Positions 9,674 to 16,795 of a stretch of 64,000 nt of DNA are shown one piece after another (the first letter of the stretch is position 1; each line of letters starts with the position of its first letter). The position numbers were made by a program, and so were the translations under genes. The stretch lies in assembly GCF_003660445.1 (NCBI RefSeq), contig NZ_QZVQ01000011.1, forward strand, positions 24,609 to 88,608, given 5' to 3'. Under the pieces are notes generated by a model. The model had not been told where the DNA came from, did not search any database, and saw only the letters and a list, made by a program, of their open reading frames with translations. The DNA comes from Croceibacterium ferulae (GTDB lineage Bacteria; Pseudomonadota; Alphaproteobacteria; Sphingomonadales; Sphingomonadaceae).

Positions 9674-10537
9674 GTGGTCGCACTGGTATCGACGGTGGCC
9701 TATCTCGGGTTGGAGGCGCGGCCTGTGGAGGTGCAGTGCCAGCTGGCGCCGGGCATGCCGCGCTTTGCCGTCGTGGGTCTGCCCGACAAGGCCGTGGGCG
9801 AAAGTCGCGAACGGGTACAGGCGGCCCTGTCCGCCATGGGCCTGGCGCTGCCGCCCAAGCGGATCACGGTGAACCTCTCGCCGGCCGACCTGCCCAAGGA
9901 AGGTTCGCATTACGACCTGCCGATCGCGCTGGCGCTGCTGGCCGCGATGGGCGTGACCGATGCCGAGCAGCTGGGCGATTATGTCGCGGTGGGGGAACTG
10001 GCGCTGGACGGGCGCATCGTCGCCAGCCCCGGCGTGCTGCTGGCGGCACTGCATGCCCGCAGCAGCGAACGCGGGCTGATCTGCCCGGCATCGCAGGGCG
10101 CGGAGGCCGGCTGGGCCAGCGGCGTGCCGGTGGTGGCCGCGCCCGACCTCGTCAGTCTGCTGAACCATCTGAAGGGCACCGCCGCCCTGCCCGCCCCGCC
10201 ACCGGGCGAGGTCGCAGCCCGGCGGCCAGCGCCGGACCTGCGCCAGGTGAAGGGCCAGGAAACCGCCCGCCGCGCGCTGGAGATCGCGGCTGCGGGCAAT
10301 CACAACCTGCTGATGGTCGGCCCGCCGGGATCGGGCAAGAGCCTGCTCGCCAGCTGCCTCCCCGGCATCCTGCCGCCACTTTCCCCGGCGGAGGCGCTGG
10401 AGGTGTCCATGGTCGCCTCCGTCGCCGGCGCGCTGGAAGGCGGACGGATCAGCCGAGAACGTCCGTTCCGCGCGCCGCACCACTCCGCCAGCATGGCCGC
10501 GCTGACCGGCGGCGGTGAAAACAGACAGGTAAACTAA
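9674..10537 (+). pseudogene. comM: comM/yifB, 5' fragment (Mg-chelatase-like AAA+ ATPase) cut by an insertion
   Basis: N-terminal half of ComM, the hexameric helicase that aids branch migration in natural transformation. The ChlI-like domain (LPKEGSHYDLPIALALLAAM) and Walker A (GPPGSGKSLLA, near residue 218) are present. The frame follows ComM through HHSASMAALTGGG (base 10515), then turns into ENRQVN and stops. About 225 further codons would be expected. The last ~85 of them are found ~6.7 kb away at 17190-17443. The intervening ~130 codons, including Walker B and the sensor region, are not present in the window. The product cannot be a functional ATPase. Confidence 0.92.
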
Positions 10538-10767
10538 GACTCCTGGCCAGAACGTGCGACTGTCTCATGATCGGTGGCGTGCAAAGCGGCCCGAACATGC
10601 TAGAAATCAGAGGTATGGGCCCCGTGAACCAGCGCGCCTCTTGTTTGATTACCTGGGCCGCGACGCGAAGATGATAAGCGCCTGGCCTAGACCGGCAGCG
10701 TCCGCTTTGAGGTTCAGCCGGATGTCGCCTCGACGGCGAGGTCTGGGTGGGGAGCGGACACTCCTTC

Positions 10768-11220
10768 TCACCAATAACCGAGCAAGACCCTCTCAACGGA
10801 GCGCCACTGGCTGCCAGATCGTTGAAAGGCATAAGCTCCTCTTTGACCTCCCGGAGTGCTGAACCATACGAACGCAAACTCGCCCGAGAAGGCGGGTTTC
10901 TTCACGTGCATGCTACATCTCTCGTCGATGATTGCGCCGAATGTCTCGTAGGTGACCTCGGGAGCATCTCGCCAATCGGATTGAATTAGCGCGGCAGCAT
11001 TTCGAACCTTTGGATCGTTGAACGAACTTGCATGGAGCATGCCGGGAGGCCCCTCCTCATCTTCGGCCTCAATCCGAGTAGTCTGCCCAAGCTCAACGCA
11101 GAAGGTCCGACCAGAGAGCTCATTACTTACCACGAAGTCACTGAAAGGATCGCCAGTCTTAACCCATTGCCCGCAGGCGCCCGTGGCGAAGACCGCTGCA
11201 ATTACTAGAAATCGCCTCAT
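10768..11220 (-). CDS. Small lipoprotein of unknown function
   Basis: A 150-aa protein that I do not recognise. The N-terminus is a clear lipoprotein signal peptide, MRRFLVIAAVFATGAC-G, with the acylation cysteine at residue 16. The mature part is hydrophilic and compact, with an acidic stretch (EAEDEEG) and a Trp/Phe-rich C-terminus. It has three cysteines after the lipid anchor or none, depending on processing. It lies inside the comM island on the same strand as the larger lipoprotein at 11623-13239 but is separated from it by 400 bp, so it may have its own promoter. Its GC content is lower than that of the host genes. Confidence 0.6.
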   Translation of the reverse strand: MRRFLVIAAVFATGACGQWVKTGDPFSDFVVSNELSGRTFCVELGQTTRIEAEDEEGPPGMLHASSFNDPKVRNAAALIQSDWRDAPEVTYETFGAIIDERCSMHVKKPAFSGEFAFVWFSTPGGQRGAYAFQRSGSQWRSVERVLLGYW

Positions 11221-11622
11221 ACGCTGAGCTTATCATCAGGGTAAATGTCTGCAACGGGGGCGCTAGCTGCCTGGCAACTTTTCGGCCAAGCCGCGGGAAA
11301 GCAGACATCGCACCGCCGCGGGATCGACGTCCGCTTTCGGCTACCTCGGTGCTCATTGCGAGGTACTGACGCAGAGAACGCATTCCGACAGCGGCGCAAG
11401 ACCCGAACGGCAGAATTGGACCGGCGCGGCGCTTTGATTACCCTGGTCAGCTTTATCAATCAGCTGATGAGGCGATGTGTCCGTTGGCAGAGCGCTTTCG
11501 AAATGTCGAAAGTTCATGCAAGAGCCGGTCGATATGTCCGGTTTGGCGTCGACGCGCGCGAAACCGATCGGCGTGCGGAAAGCTGCTCGGCAGGTGAGCG
11601 CCTTCATTGGAGGCGTCCCGCC
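11221..11622. other. Intergenic stretch without a supported gene
   Basis: About 400 bp between the two lipoprotein genes. Short open frames exist on both strands, but none has a convincing start, ribosome site or recognisable motif. The plus-strand one runs deep into the antisense of the downstream gene. The only structure seen is the palindromic repeat at 11297-11338. Confidence 0.5.
11297..11338. repeat. Imperfect palindromic intergenic repeat
   Basis: Two 14-nt arms (11297-11310 and 11325-11338) are inverted copies with two mismatches around a 14-nt loop. The arms read GAAAGCAGACATCG and CGACGTCCGCTTTC. Short palindromic units built from GTCTGCTTTC/GTCCGCTTTC-like arms are common between genes in alphaproteobacteria. 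The assignment to such a family is from memory of that pattern. Confidence 0.5.
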
Positions 11623-13239
11623 TCACTGAACCCAACCTCTGGCTTGCAATTGACTGCAGGACATATCTCGAGGGACGTTCTCCATGGCCCCTATAAGCGC
11701 ATCTGCAAACTCCGCTCCAGTTTTGCCGTCGATATAGGCTCCTTCAAACGCCTCAGGGCTCGCGAAGCTTGCTTGAAGTGCTTCGTTCTTGGGAACTGAA
11801 AAGAGCGATAATCGATCAATCAAGCTTTTGCGATCTTGCGCGCTCAGCTGGCTATCGGAATTCTCATCACCAACTCGCGCGCTCTCGGCACGCTTGTATG
11901 CCTCGACAAATTCGGTGGCGCGCTGCGAAACCTGAAGGCGGGCTTCTAGCCAGTGGGGTCGTATTTCAGTGACTGGGACCAGCTGACAGTCGGCACCGCT
12001 GGTGAGCGACAGATTAGCATCAGAGCCGGGATATCTGGCGACATCGAAATTAGCGAGTGCTTGGCGGAGTTGGTTCCACGAAGCATTAAGTTCGTCCAGC
12101 CAAGCCGCTGACCGTGAATATGCTACGCGTGCCTGAATATTGTCGGTAATGACTTGAAGTGAAGCGGAGCCATCGGTCTGAGACGCAGCTGTCAGCATTT
12201 CGTCGAACTGAGCGAGTGACCGGAACAGGTACCGCGCCTCCGGCGTTCCGCGCGGATGGCGGATCACATTCATTACGACATAAGTGTCATCGCGGACTTC
12301 TGACCCGGAGTCGCCATTAAATAGGCGGCCTGTGTTGTGATCTAGCCGCAAACTGTCCCACTCTACTTGAGTGCTACGTTCCTCGACTCTGCGAAGTACG
12401 TAACGGCCGGGTTGAAAAGTTGCCATCTCGTTGAGAGGTAACCCGCTATCGGTCGTTGTGGTAAGATGTTGCGGATATAAGACCATTCGATACTCGAACA
12501 CGATGTCGTCGTTGTTTGTATTTGCGTCGAGCAGAGAACTCCCCAGCTCCAACGCCACGTCTGCGATCCCGGGTAGTGGGTTTGCGATGTTCGACGCTTG
12601 TCCGAGGCTAGCCAGTTCCCGCAGAAGGCTCTTCAAGGGACCTGACATCCGATCGAGCTCGAGAAACACGATTTGAATGCCGATGGGCCGCCCTCGGTAG
12701 AGCGACGGCGGAATGATGGGCAAAGCGCTGAAGTTCAGCGGCTGCTGCAGATACACGTCTGGCGAGAAATAGACGAGCTTCAACCCTTCGGCCGCCTCAG
12801 AGGCTTTTCCATTCTCGTCTGTCCTAGGCCCCATGATCTCCGGAAATTCATAAAAGCGCGAACTGGACGTGGTCGCATCCGCGCTGTCGAACTCGAATGC
12901 ATTAGCTAGTATCGCTATCTCTGCTGGCTGAGCAAAGCCTTCCTCACCGACAAAGCGACCGATGACAGCCTGTTCCAATGTTATGGAGAAAACGTCTCGA
13001 TCTGCATCCGCAGTGGCCGTAGAAACGAACGCCTCTCTTGCACCCGAGTAGCGACGAACCAGTCTGGCCGGTGCTAAAGGTGTGTCTTTCGAATTCTGGT
13101 CTATTTGGCGTTGAGTAACGGATACTGGTTCAGCGATTCGATAGTCTATCTGCCCAGAATTCTGATCAGGACCGATGCCCAGCGTTGAGCAGCCGCTCAG
13201 TATCAGGAAAAGTGCAAAGCAGAAGCCAATGCGAATCAT
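11623..13239 (-). CDS. Large lipoprotein of unknown function, island cargo
   Basis: A 538-aa protein that I do not recognise. The ATG at 13239 opens a classic lipoprotein signal (MIRIGFCFALFLILSGC-S), and a TTG five codons upstream is an alternative. The first ~200 mature residues look beta-rich, with stretches such as ITLEQAVIGRFVGEEGF and IQIVFLELDR. The C-terminal 150 residues are helical and charged. Two later cysteines (near GADCQLV and DMSCSQL) could form a disulfide. The gene has distinctly lower GC than the flanking host genes. An AT-rich 280-bp upstream region probably holds its promoter. It is convergent with nothing and is followed by a second lipoprotein on the same strand. A cell-surface or periplasmic protective role is possible but unproven. 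Confidence 0.65.
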   Translation of the reverse strand: MIRIGFCFALFLILSGCSTLGIGPDQNSGQIDYRIAEPVSVTQRQIDQNSKDTPLAPARLVRRYSGAREAFVSTATADADRDVFSITLEQAVIGRFVGEEGFAQPAEIAILANAFEFDSADATTSSSRFYEFPEIMGPRTDENGKASEAAEGLKLVYFSPDVYLQQPLNFSALPIIPPSLYRGRPIGIQIVFLELDRMSGPLKSLLRELASLGQASNIANPLPGIADVALELGSSLLDANTNNDDIVFEYRMVLYPQHLTTTTDSGLPLNEMATFQPGRYVLRRVEERSTQVEWDSLRLDHNTGRLFNGDSGSEVRDDTYVVMNVIRHPRGTPEARYLFRSLAQFDEMLTAASQTDGSASLQVITDNIQARVAYSRSAAWLDELNASWNQLRQALANFDVARYPGSDANLSLTSGADCQLVPVTEIRPHWLEARLQVSQRATEFVEAYKRAESARVGDENSDSQLSAQDRKSLIDRLSLFSVPKNEALQASFASPEAFEGAYIDGKTGAEFADALIGAMENVPRDMSCSQLQARGWVQ

Positions 13240-13518
13240 CGCTCTTACCCCCAAGCCATAGTTAAATGTATCTCACACTTGATCCTGGATAAAGTTGGAT
13301 TTTTTGCGCTGACCTTTTTACAGAATAATCCCTTTATTTCTTAGAATGTTAGATAAAAAGTGCGGGAGTTCGGCCGATCTACCGGAGAGAGCAGCTAACC
13401 ATCCAAACATCGCCATTAGATCGGCTCTGGGACAACCCGGAAGCGGTCATTATAACGCGGGGCTCGTCGCTGGACGGCGGTGCCGGACGCATACTCCCAA
13501 AATGCCTTTGACCCGCCT

Positions 13519-14214
13519 TCACGGCGTTGGCTCAGGTGAGGTCAGCGTTTGATCGCCGCTCCCGATTTCGATCTTGCTCGCACGGTGCAGCGCCGTCACC
13601 CGCTTGACCTGCGCGATGCTGCAGCCGGCCAAGGCGGCCGTGCGCGCGATGCTCATCCCCGCCTCACGCAGACCCACTACCCGGCGGCGGAGGGCGAGGT
13701 CAGGCTTGCGCCCGGTATAGCGCCCCGCCCGCTTGGCAATCTCGATGCCCTCACGCTGGCGTTCCCGACGAGTCTCGTACTCGTCACGGGCAGTCTGGAG
13801 CGCGACCCGCAGCAGCATGTCCTGCACCGCCTCCAGCGCAATCCTGGCCACGCCTGCGCTGTCGGCCACAAGGTCGGATAGATCGACAATCCCCGGTACG
13901 GCAAGCCGGGCGCCCTTCCCCCTGATTGTCGCTACGAGCAGCTCGGCCTCCAGCAGCGGGAGCCGGCTGATTCGATCGATCTTCTCGGCGATGACCACCT
14001 CGCCCGGTTGAAGATCTTCGACCATGCGCAAAAGTTCGGGCCGATCAGGCCGGGCTCCTGAAGCCTTCTCGCGGTAGACCGCAGCAACATAATAGCCCGA
14101 GGCGCGCGCCGCAGACACGATCGCTTCCTGCCGGGTCAGATCCTGCTGGTCGGTGCTAACCCGCAGGTAGACGCGCGCTGCACGGATCGCGGGTGAATTG
14201 CCGTCGGTCATCAT
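13519..14214 (-). CDS. Serine recombinase, Tn3 resolvase/DNA invertase family
   Basis: Small serine recombinase (231 aa). The catalytic domain starts ARVYLRVSTDQQDLTRQEA, with the nucleophilic Ser in RVS. The active-site arginine segment EKIDRISRLPLLEAEL follows, then the long E-helix (REGIEIAKRAGRYTGRKPDL) and a C-terminal helix-turn-helix (SIARTAALAGCSIAQVKRV). I chose the ATG at 14214 because the catalytic domain begins there and GAAAGAG precedes it. The open frame itself extends 67 codons further without family similarity. Resolvases of this type often serve transposons or plasmids for cointegrate resolution. No transposase partner is visible. It is divergent from the toxin-antitoxin pair. 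Confidence 0.9.
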   Translation of the reverse strand: MMTDGNSPAIRAARVYLRVSTDQQDLTRQEAIVSAARASGYYVAAVYREKASGARPDRPELLRMVEDLQPGEVVIAEKIDRISRLPLLEAELLVATIRGKGARLAVPGIVDLSDLVADSAGVARIALEAVQDMLLRVALQTARDEYETRRERQREGIEIAKRAGRYTGRKPDLALRRRVVGLREAGMSIARTAALAGCSIAQVKRVTALHRASKIEIGSGDQTLTSPEPTP

Positions 14215-14381
14215 GGCTCTTTCGAGTATACCTATCTGAGCCACTGCTGCGGCACCCGGCTCCGAATAGCAAGGGGCGATGCTGTCGAGCCTAGCTAACC
14301 TGACCGGGCCTATGTAGCCACTCTGCCCGATTATGAACGGTCCGGTGGTGATTATCGCTTCGCAACTCACCAGATGCCTGT

Positions 14382-14406
14382 TGGTACAATTTGGTATCTC
14401 TGGTAC
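14382..14406. promoter_or_regulatory. TGGTAY direct repeats upstream of the toxin-antitoxin operon
   Basis: Three copies of TGGTAC/TGGTAT occur at 14382, 14392 and 14401, spaced 10 and 9 bp, about one helical turn apart. They end ~33 bp before the antitoxin start. Antitoxins of the AbrB class usually repress their own operon, so these could be the operator. Inference only. Confidence 0.4.
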
Positions 14407-14438
14407 TAAATCCATCTTAGGTCAGGCAGGTCGCTGGG

Positions 14439-14693
14439 GTGCAGATGGAGGCGCAGAGGGTTAAGATTGTCGATGGGGGAAAGCTTGTCATCCCCGCATC
14501 GATGCGCCGCGAGTTGGGTCTCAACACCGGCGATACCGTTCTCGTCGATGTGGACAATGGTGAGTTGCGGGTCAGATCGGTCTCGCGAGCCGTCGAACGC
14601 GCACGTGCCATTGTCCGCAAGCACGTGCCTAAAGGTGTCTCGTTAGTTGACGAACTGATCGCGGACCGCCGCCTGGAGGCGGAACGTGAGTAG
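14439..14693 (+). CDS. AbrB/SpoVT-type antitoxin of a PIN-domain toxin-antitoxin pair
   Basis: An 84-aa DNA-binding antitoxin. The swapped-hairpin AbrB fold is evident in VKIVDGGKLVIPASMRREL followed by GLNTGDTVLVDVDNGELRV. The C-terminal tail (AIVRKHVPKGVSLVDELIA) would wrap the toxin. The start is GTG at 14439 or ATG at 14445. Its stop overlaps the toxin start by 8 bp, a typical translational coupling. The island location suggests a stabilising (addiction) role. Confidence 0.88.
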   Translation: MQMEAQRVKIVDGGKLVIPASMRRELGLNTGDTVLVDVDNGELRVRSVSRAVERARAIVRKHVPKGVSLVDELIADRRLEAERE

Positions 14694-15084
14694 CAAGATC
14701 GTACTCGACGCTTCTGCCCTGCTCTGTCTCCTCAATGACGAGCCCGGCGCCGAGCGCGTGATCGAAGTCCTGACCCGATCCCTCATAGGAACAACGAACC
14801 TCGCCGAAGTTGTCTCCAAGCTCCGGGAGCGGGGCCTTTCACTGGACGAGGTACGCGAGGCGCTTGGCGGTCTGCACCTCGATGTCCGACCCTTATCACT
14901 TGACCAGGCGATGATCATTGGCGACCTGCGGCCCGCTACAAAGTCGCTCAGTCTATCATTGGGCGACCGGGCGTGCCTGGCCTTGGCTATGGACCTGCAA
15001 GCCGAGATGTTCACGACCGACGGTCCACTCGCGAGCGCCGATGTTGGTATCACCATCACCGACGTGCGGCGGTCGACAAAGTAG
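14686..15084 (+). CDS. PIN-domain ribonuclease toxin (VapC family)
   Basis: A 132-aa PIN-domain endoribonuclease, probably cleaving tRNA or rRNA when freed from the antitoxin. The conserved acidic residues are visible: Asp in KIVLDASALLCLL, Glu in TNLAEVVSKL, Asp in LSLGDRACLALA and Asp in FTTDGPLA. It starts with GTG inside the antitoxin's last codons. The length is standard for VapC. Confidence 0.9.
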   Translation: MSSKIVLDASALLCLLNDEPGAERVIEVLTRSLIGTTNLAEVVSKLRERGLSLDEVREALGGLHLDVRPLSLDQAMIIGDLRPATKSLSLSLGDRACLALAMDLQAEMFTTDGPLASADVGITITDVRRSTK

Positions 15085-15142
15085 TCGATTGATTGTGCTA
15101 TGATTTGCGACTTACAAAGGCCGACCTGCAAGGAGGGCCCAT

Positions 15143-15295
15143 ATGGTCGAGGAGCCGAAGCTGAAGCCTTTGAACCAGCGCGATGTCGGCTGCGTTCATA
15201 CTCTTGATGCCGCTACGCTAGCAGCGATCATGACCGTTGAACCGGCGCCAGAGTGTGAAGATGCGGAGGCGCGGGTTGGTCAACCGATGGCGTAA
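15143..15295 (+). CDS. Small ORF of unknown function with a strong ribosome site
   Basis: A 50-codon frame starting at an ATG preceded by AAGGAGGG at about 6-bp spacing, one of the best ribosome sites in the window. The product is acidic (MVEEPKLKPLNQRD at the start, EPAPECEDAEARVG near the end) and has two cysteines. No family is recognised. It lies 58 bp after the PIN toxin and could be the third gene of that operon. It overlaps a weaker minus-strand frame (15218-15421), so only one of the two is likely to be real. Confidence 0.45.
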   Translation: MVEEPKLKPLNQRDVGCVHTLDAATLAAIMTVEPAPECEDAEARVGQPMA

Positions 15296-15421
15296 AGCTT
15301 CGGACATAACTGTCCGCGTCCGCTTATAGCTCATATCGGAGATCTGCTTTCCGGCAATGTGGGGGGAAAGCGGTCCGTCCGCTTTGTTAAAGTGGATTTC
15401 GGCAATCTGCCCTTCGTTCAT
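15218..15421 (-). CDS. Possible small protein of unknown function
   Basis: A 67-aa frame downstream of the 102-aa gene on the same strand (22-bp gap). Its start reads MNEGQIAEIHFNKADG and its tail is Arg-rich (RHRLTNPRLRIFTLWRRF). The composition looks protein-like, but the ribosome site is weak and it is antisense to the better supported small ORF at 15143. No family is recognised. Confidence 0.25.
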   Translation of the reverse strand: MNEGQIAEIHFNKADGPLSPHIAGKQISDMSYKRTRTVMSEALRHRLTNPRLRIFTLWRRFNGHDRC

Positions 15422-15443
15422 CCCGCACCCGCTTCGGCGCGGC

Positions 15444-15752
15444 TCAGTCCTCCACCACGTCCTCGCCCCAGTCCAACCGTCGCGCGGCCTGCGAGGCCTC
15501 GGCGCGCCGGGTCTCCGCCACGATGGCGCGATCGAGGTAGCGGATGTGACCCTCGGCGAACGTGCGGATACGTGCATCGCCGTCTTCAAGCCAGGTGCGC
15601 ACGCGCGCGAGTTGGTCCTCCAGCCGCTCGACGAAGCCGAACTCGCCCATAACAACGCCGCTGCGCTCCAAGGCGCGACCGACGTCCTCAAGGATGTCGT
15701 TGCCCGGCTCGAGCGCGGCGATCGCCGCCTTCGCGACTGGGTCTACCGACAT
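15444..15752 (-). CDS. Hypothetical helical protein, possibly a C-terminal remnant
   Basis: A 102-aa frame of unknown function, predicted helical and charged (for example ERLEDQLARVRTWLEDGD and RYLDRAIVAETRRAEASQ). It starts MSVDPVAKAAIAALEPG. The immediate upstream 190 bp carry open frames but no convincing N-terminal extension, so it could be either a small protein or the tail of a decayed larger one. It lies in the right half of the comM island among other minus-strand small genes. Confidence 0.45.
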   Translation of the reverse strand: MSVDPVAKAAIAALEPGNDILEDVGRALERSGVVMGEFGFVERLEDQLARVRTWLEDGDARIRTFAEGHIRYLDRAIVAETRRAEASQAARRLDWGEDVVED

Positions 15753-15942
15753 CGCGCGAGGACCTGCCGCGTTGGCTCGACCCGCAAGGAGCGTTGATCA
15801 CTTCCCAGGGCGCGATGCTCTTGGCGATTAGGGGGGCACGGCGGATGTCCGCCGCGCCTTCCATCCTTCCGATGCGCAAGAAGCTTCTCTAACCACCGCG
15901 CGTCGACGATGGATGGGGCCGCGAGCCGAGGATGCCCCAGCG

Positions 15943-16251
15943 TCAGCCTGCGGCCACGGTCCGATCGCGCGCGCTGGCGATGATCCACTCGGCCACGGCG
16001 GACGGAGACGTCCTGTCCTCTGCGAGATGGGCCTGGCTCGTCCGGTCCAGCGTCACCGTTGCTGCCTTGAGCTTGGCCTTGCGCGTCTGATTGCCAGTCC
16101 GCAGGTCGCCGAGAACCTTTGCCTCGAACGACAGACGGTTGAGCTGCTCGTCGGTCATGGCGGTGAGCGACGGCGTCGTCCTGATCGTTTGGATCGTGGC
16201 CCGGCGCTCGGCTGCTGCTTCGTTCGAAATCTGTTCGTTTGAATTCGTCAT
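15943..16251 (-). CDS. Hypothetical small protein, island cargo
   Basis: A 102-aa protein of unknown function. The ATG at 16251 (MTNSNEQISNEAAAERR) has a GGAG ribosome site 6-7 bp upstream. Longer starts are possible but less likely. The product is hydrophilic and helical with a basic middle (RTGNQTRKAKLKAATVTL) and no membrane segment or signal peptide. It sits in the right half of the comM island. Confidence 0.5.
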   Translation of the reverse strand: MTNSNEQISNEAAAERRATIQTIRTTPSLTAMTDEQLNRLSFEAKVLGDLRTGNQTRKAKLKAATVTLDRTSQAHLAEDRTSPSAVAEWIIASARDRTVAAG

Positions 16252-16453
16252 GGTACGCTCCATTGCGTTTGGAGCGCGAAGCGAGCGCAAGTGGGCGCGC
16301 CAAGCATGACACGCCATGCTTGACAGCAAAAGCCGCTGCGCTAGACCGAGGGTGCTTAAGGGATATCGGATCTCAAGTCGGCCCGTTTCCTGTTACCGCA
16401 GGGGCGGGCCGCTTTGCGTTTCGCGCGTGTTTGTGCATCCAAATTCGAGTTTG

Positions 16454-16708
16454 CTACATCGCGGTCTCCTCCAGCTTCTCGATCCAATCCGCCACGTCGC
16501 GTGTCCGGGCGAACGTCGCGCGTCGCCCCGGCAGCTTGAACGTGGTGACCTCTACATGCCCTCGCGACTTGGCCTGGCGAAAGGCGTCCGAGCTCCGGAA
16601 GCCCAGATTGCGCCAGAGCGGCTCGCCGCTCAGTAGTGGGCCATGCAGGCGCACGAGCTGTTGCGCGAGCGCGCTGCTTTGGTGGTCGGGTGTAGTTTCG
16701 TCTGACAC
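16454..16708 (-). CDS. Small predicted DNA-binding protein (winged-helix/AlpA-like)
   Basis: An 84-aa protein. The segment LWRNLGFRSSDAFRQAKSRG resembles a helix-turn-helix and is followed by a strand-turn segment (VEVTTFKLPGRRATFARTRD) and a helix (VADWIEKLEE), an arrangement like small excisionase/AlpA-type regulators. This points to a regulator or directionality factor of mobile DNA. The family call is by motif appearance only. Confidence 0.5.
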   Translation of the reverse strand: MSDETTPDHQSSALAQQLVRLHGPLLSGEPLWRNLGFRSSDAFRQAKSRGHVEVTTFKLPGRRATFARTRDVADWIEKLEETAM

Positions 16709-16795
16709 CGTTCTGCCTCGTCACATTCCGGCACGAGCTTGCACCAGTGCTGACGGTCGCGCAAAGCAACGTTAAATCGAGCTCGTTGTTGACAT

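Noticed and set aside
11245..11799. 184-codon plus-strand frame in the comM island
   Set aside because: Its 3' half is antisense to the large lipoprotein and its 5' half crosses the palindromic repeat. No ribosome site or recognisable motif was found.
14215..14415. 67-codon N-terminal extension of the serine recombinase
   Set aside because: The resolvase fold starts at the ATG at 14214. The extension is unlike any recombinase and would run over the region upstream of the toxin-antitoxin genes.
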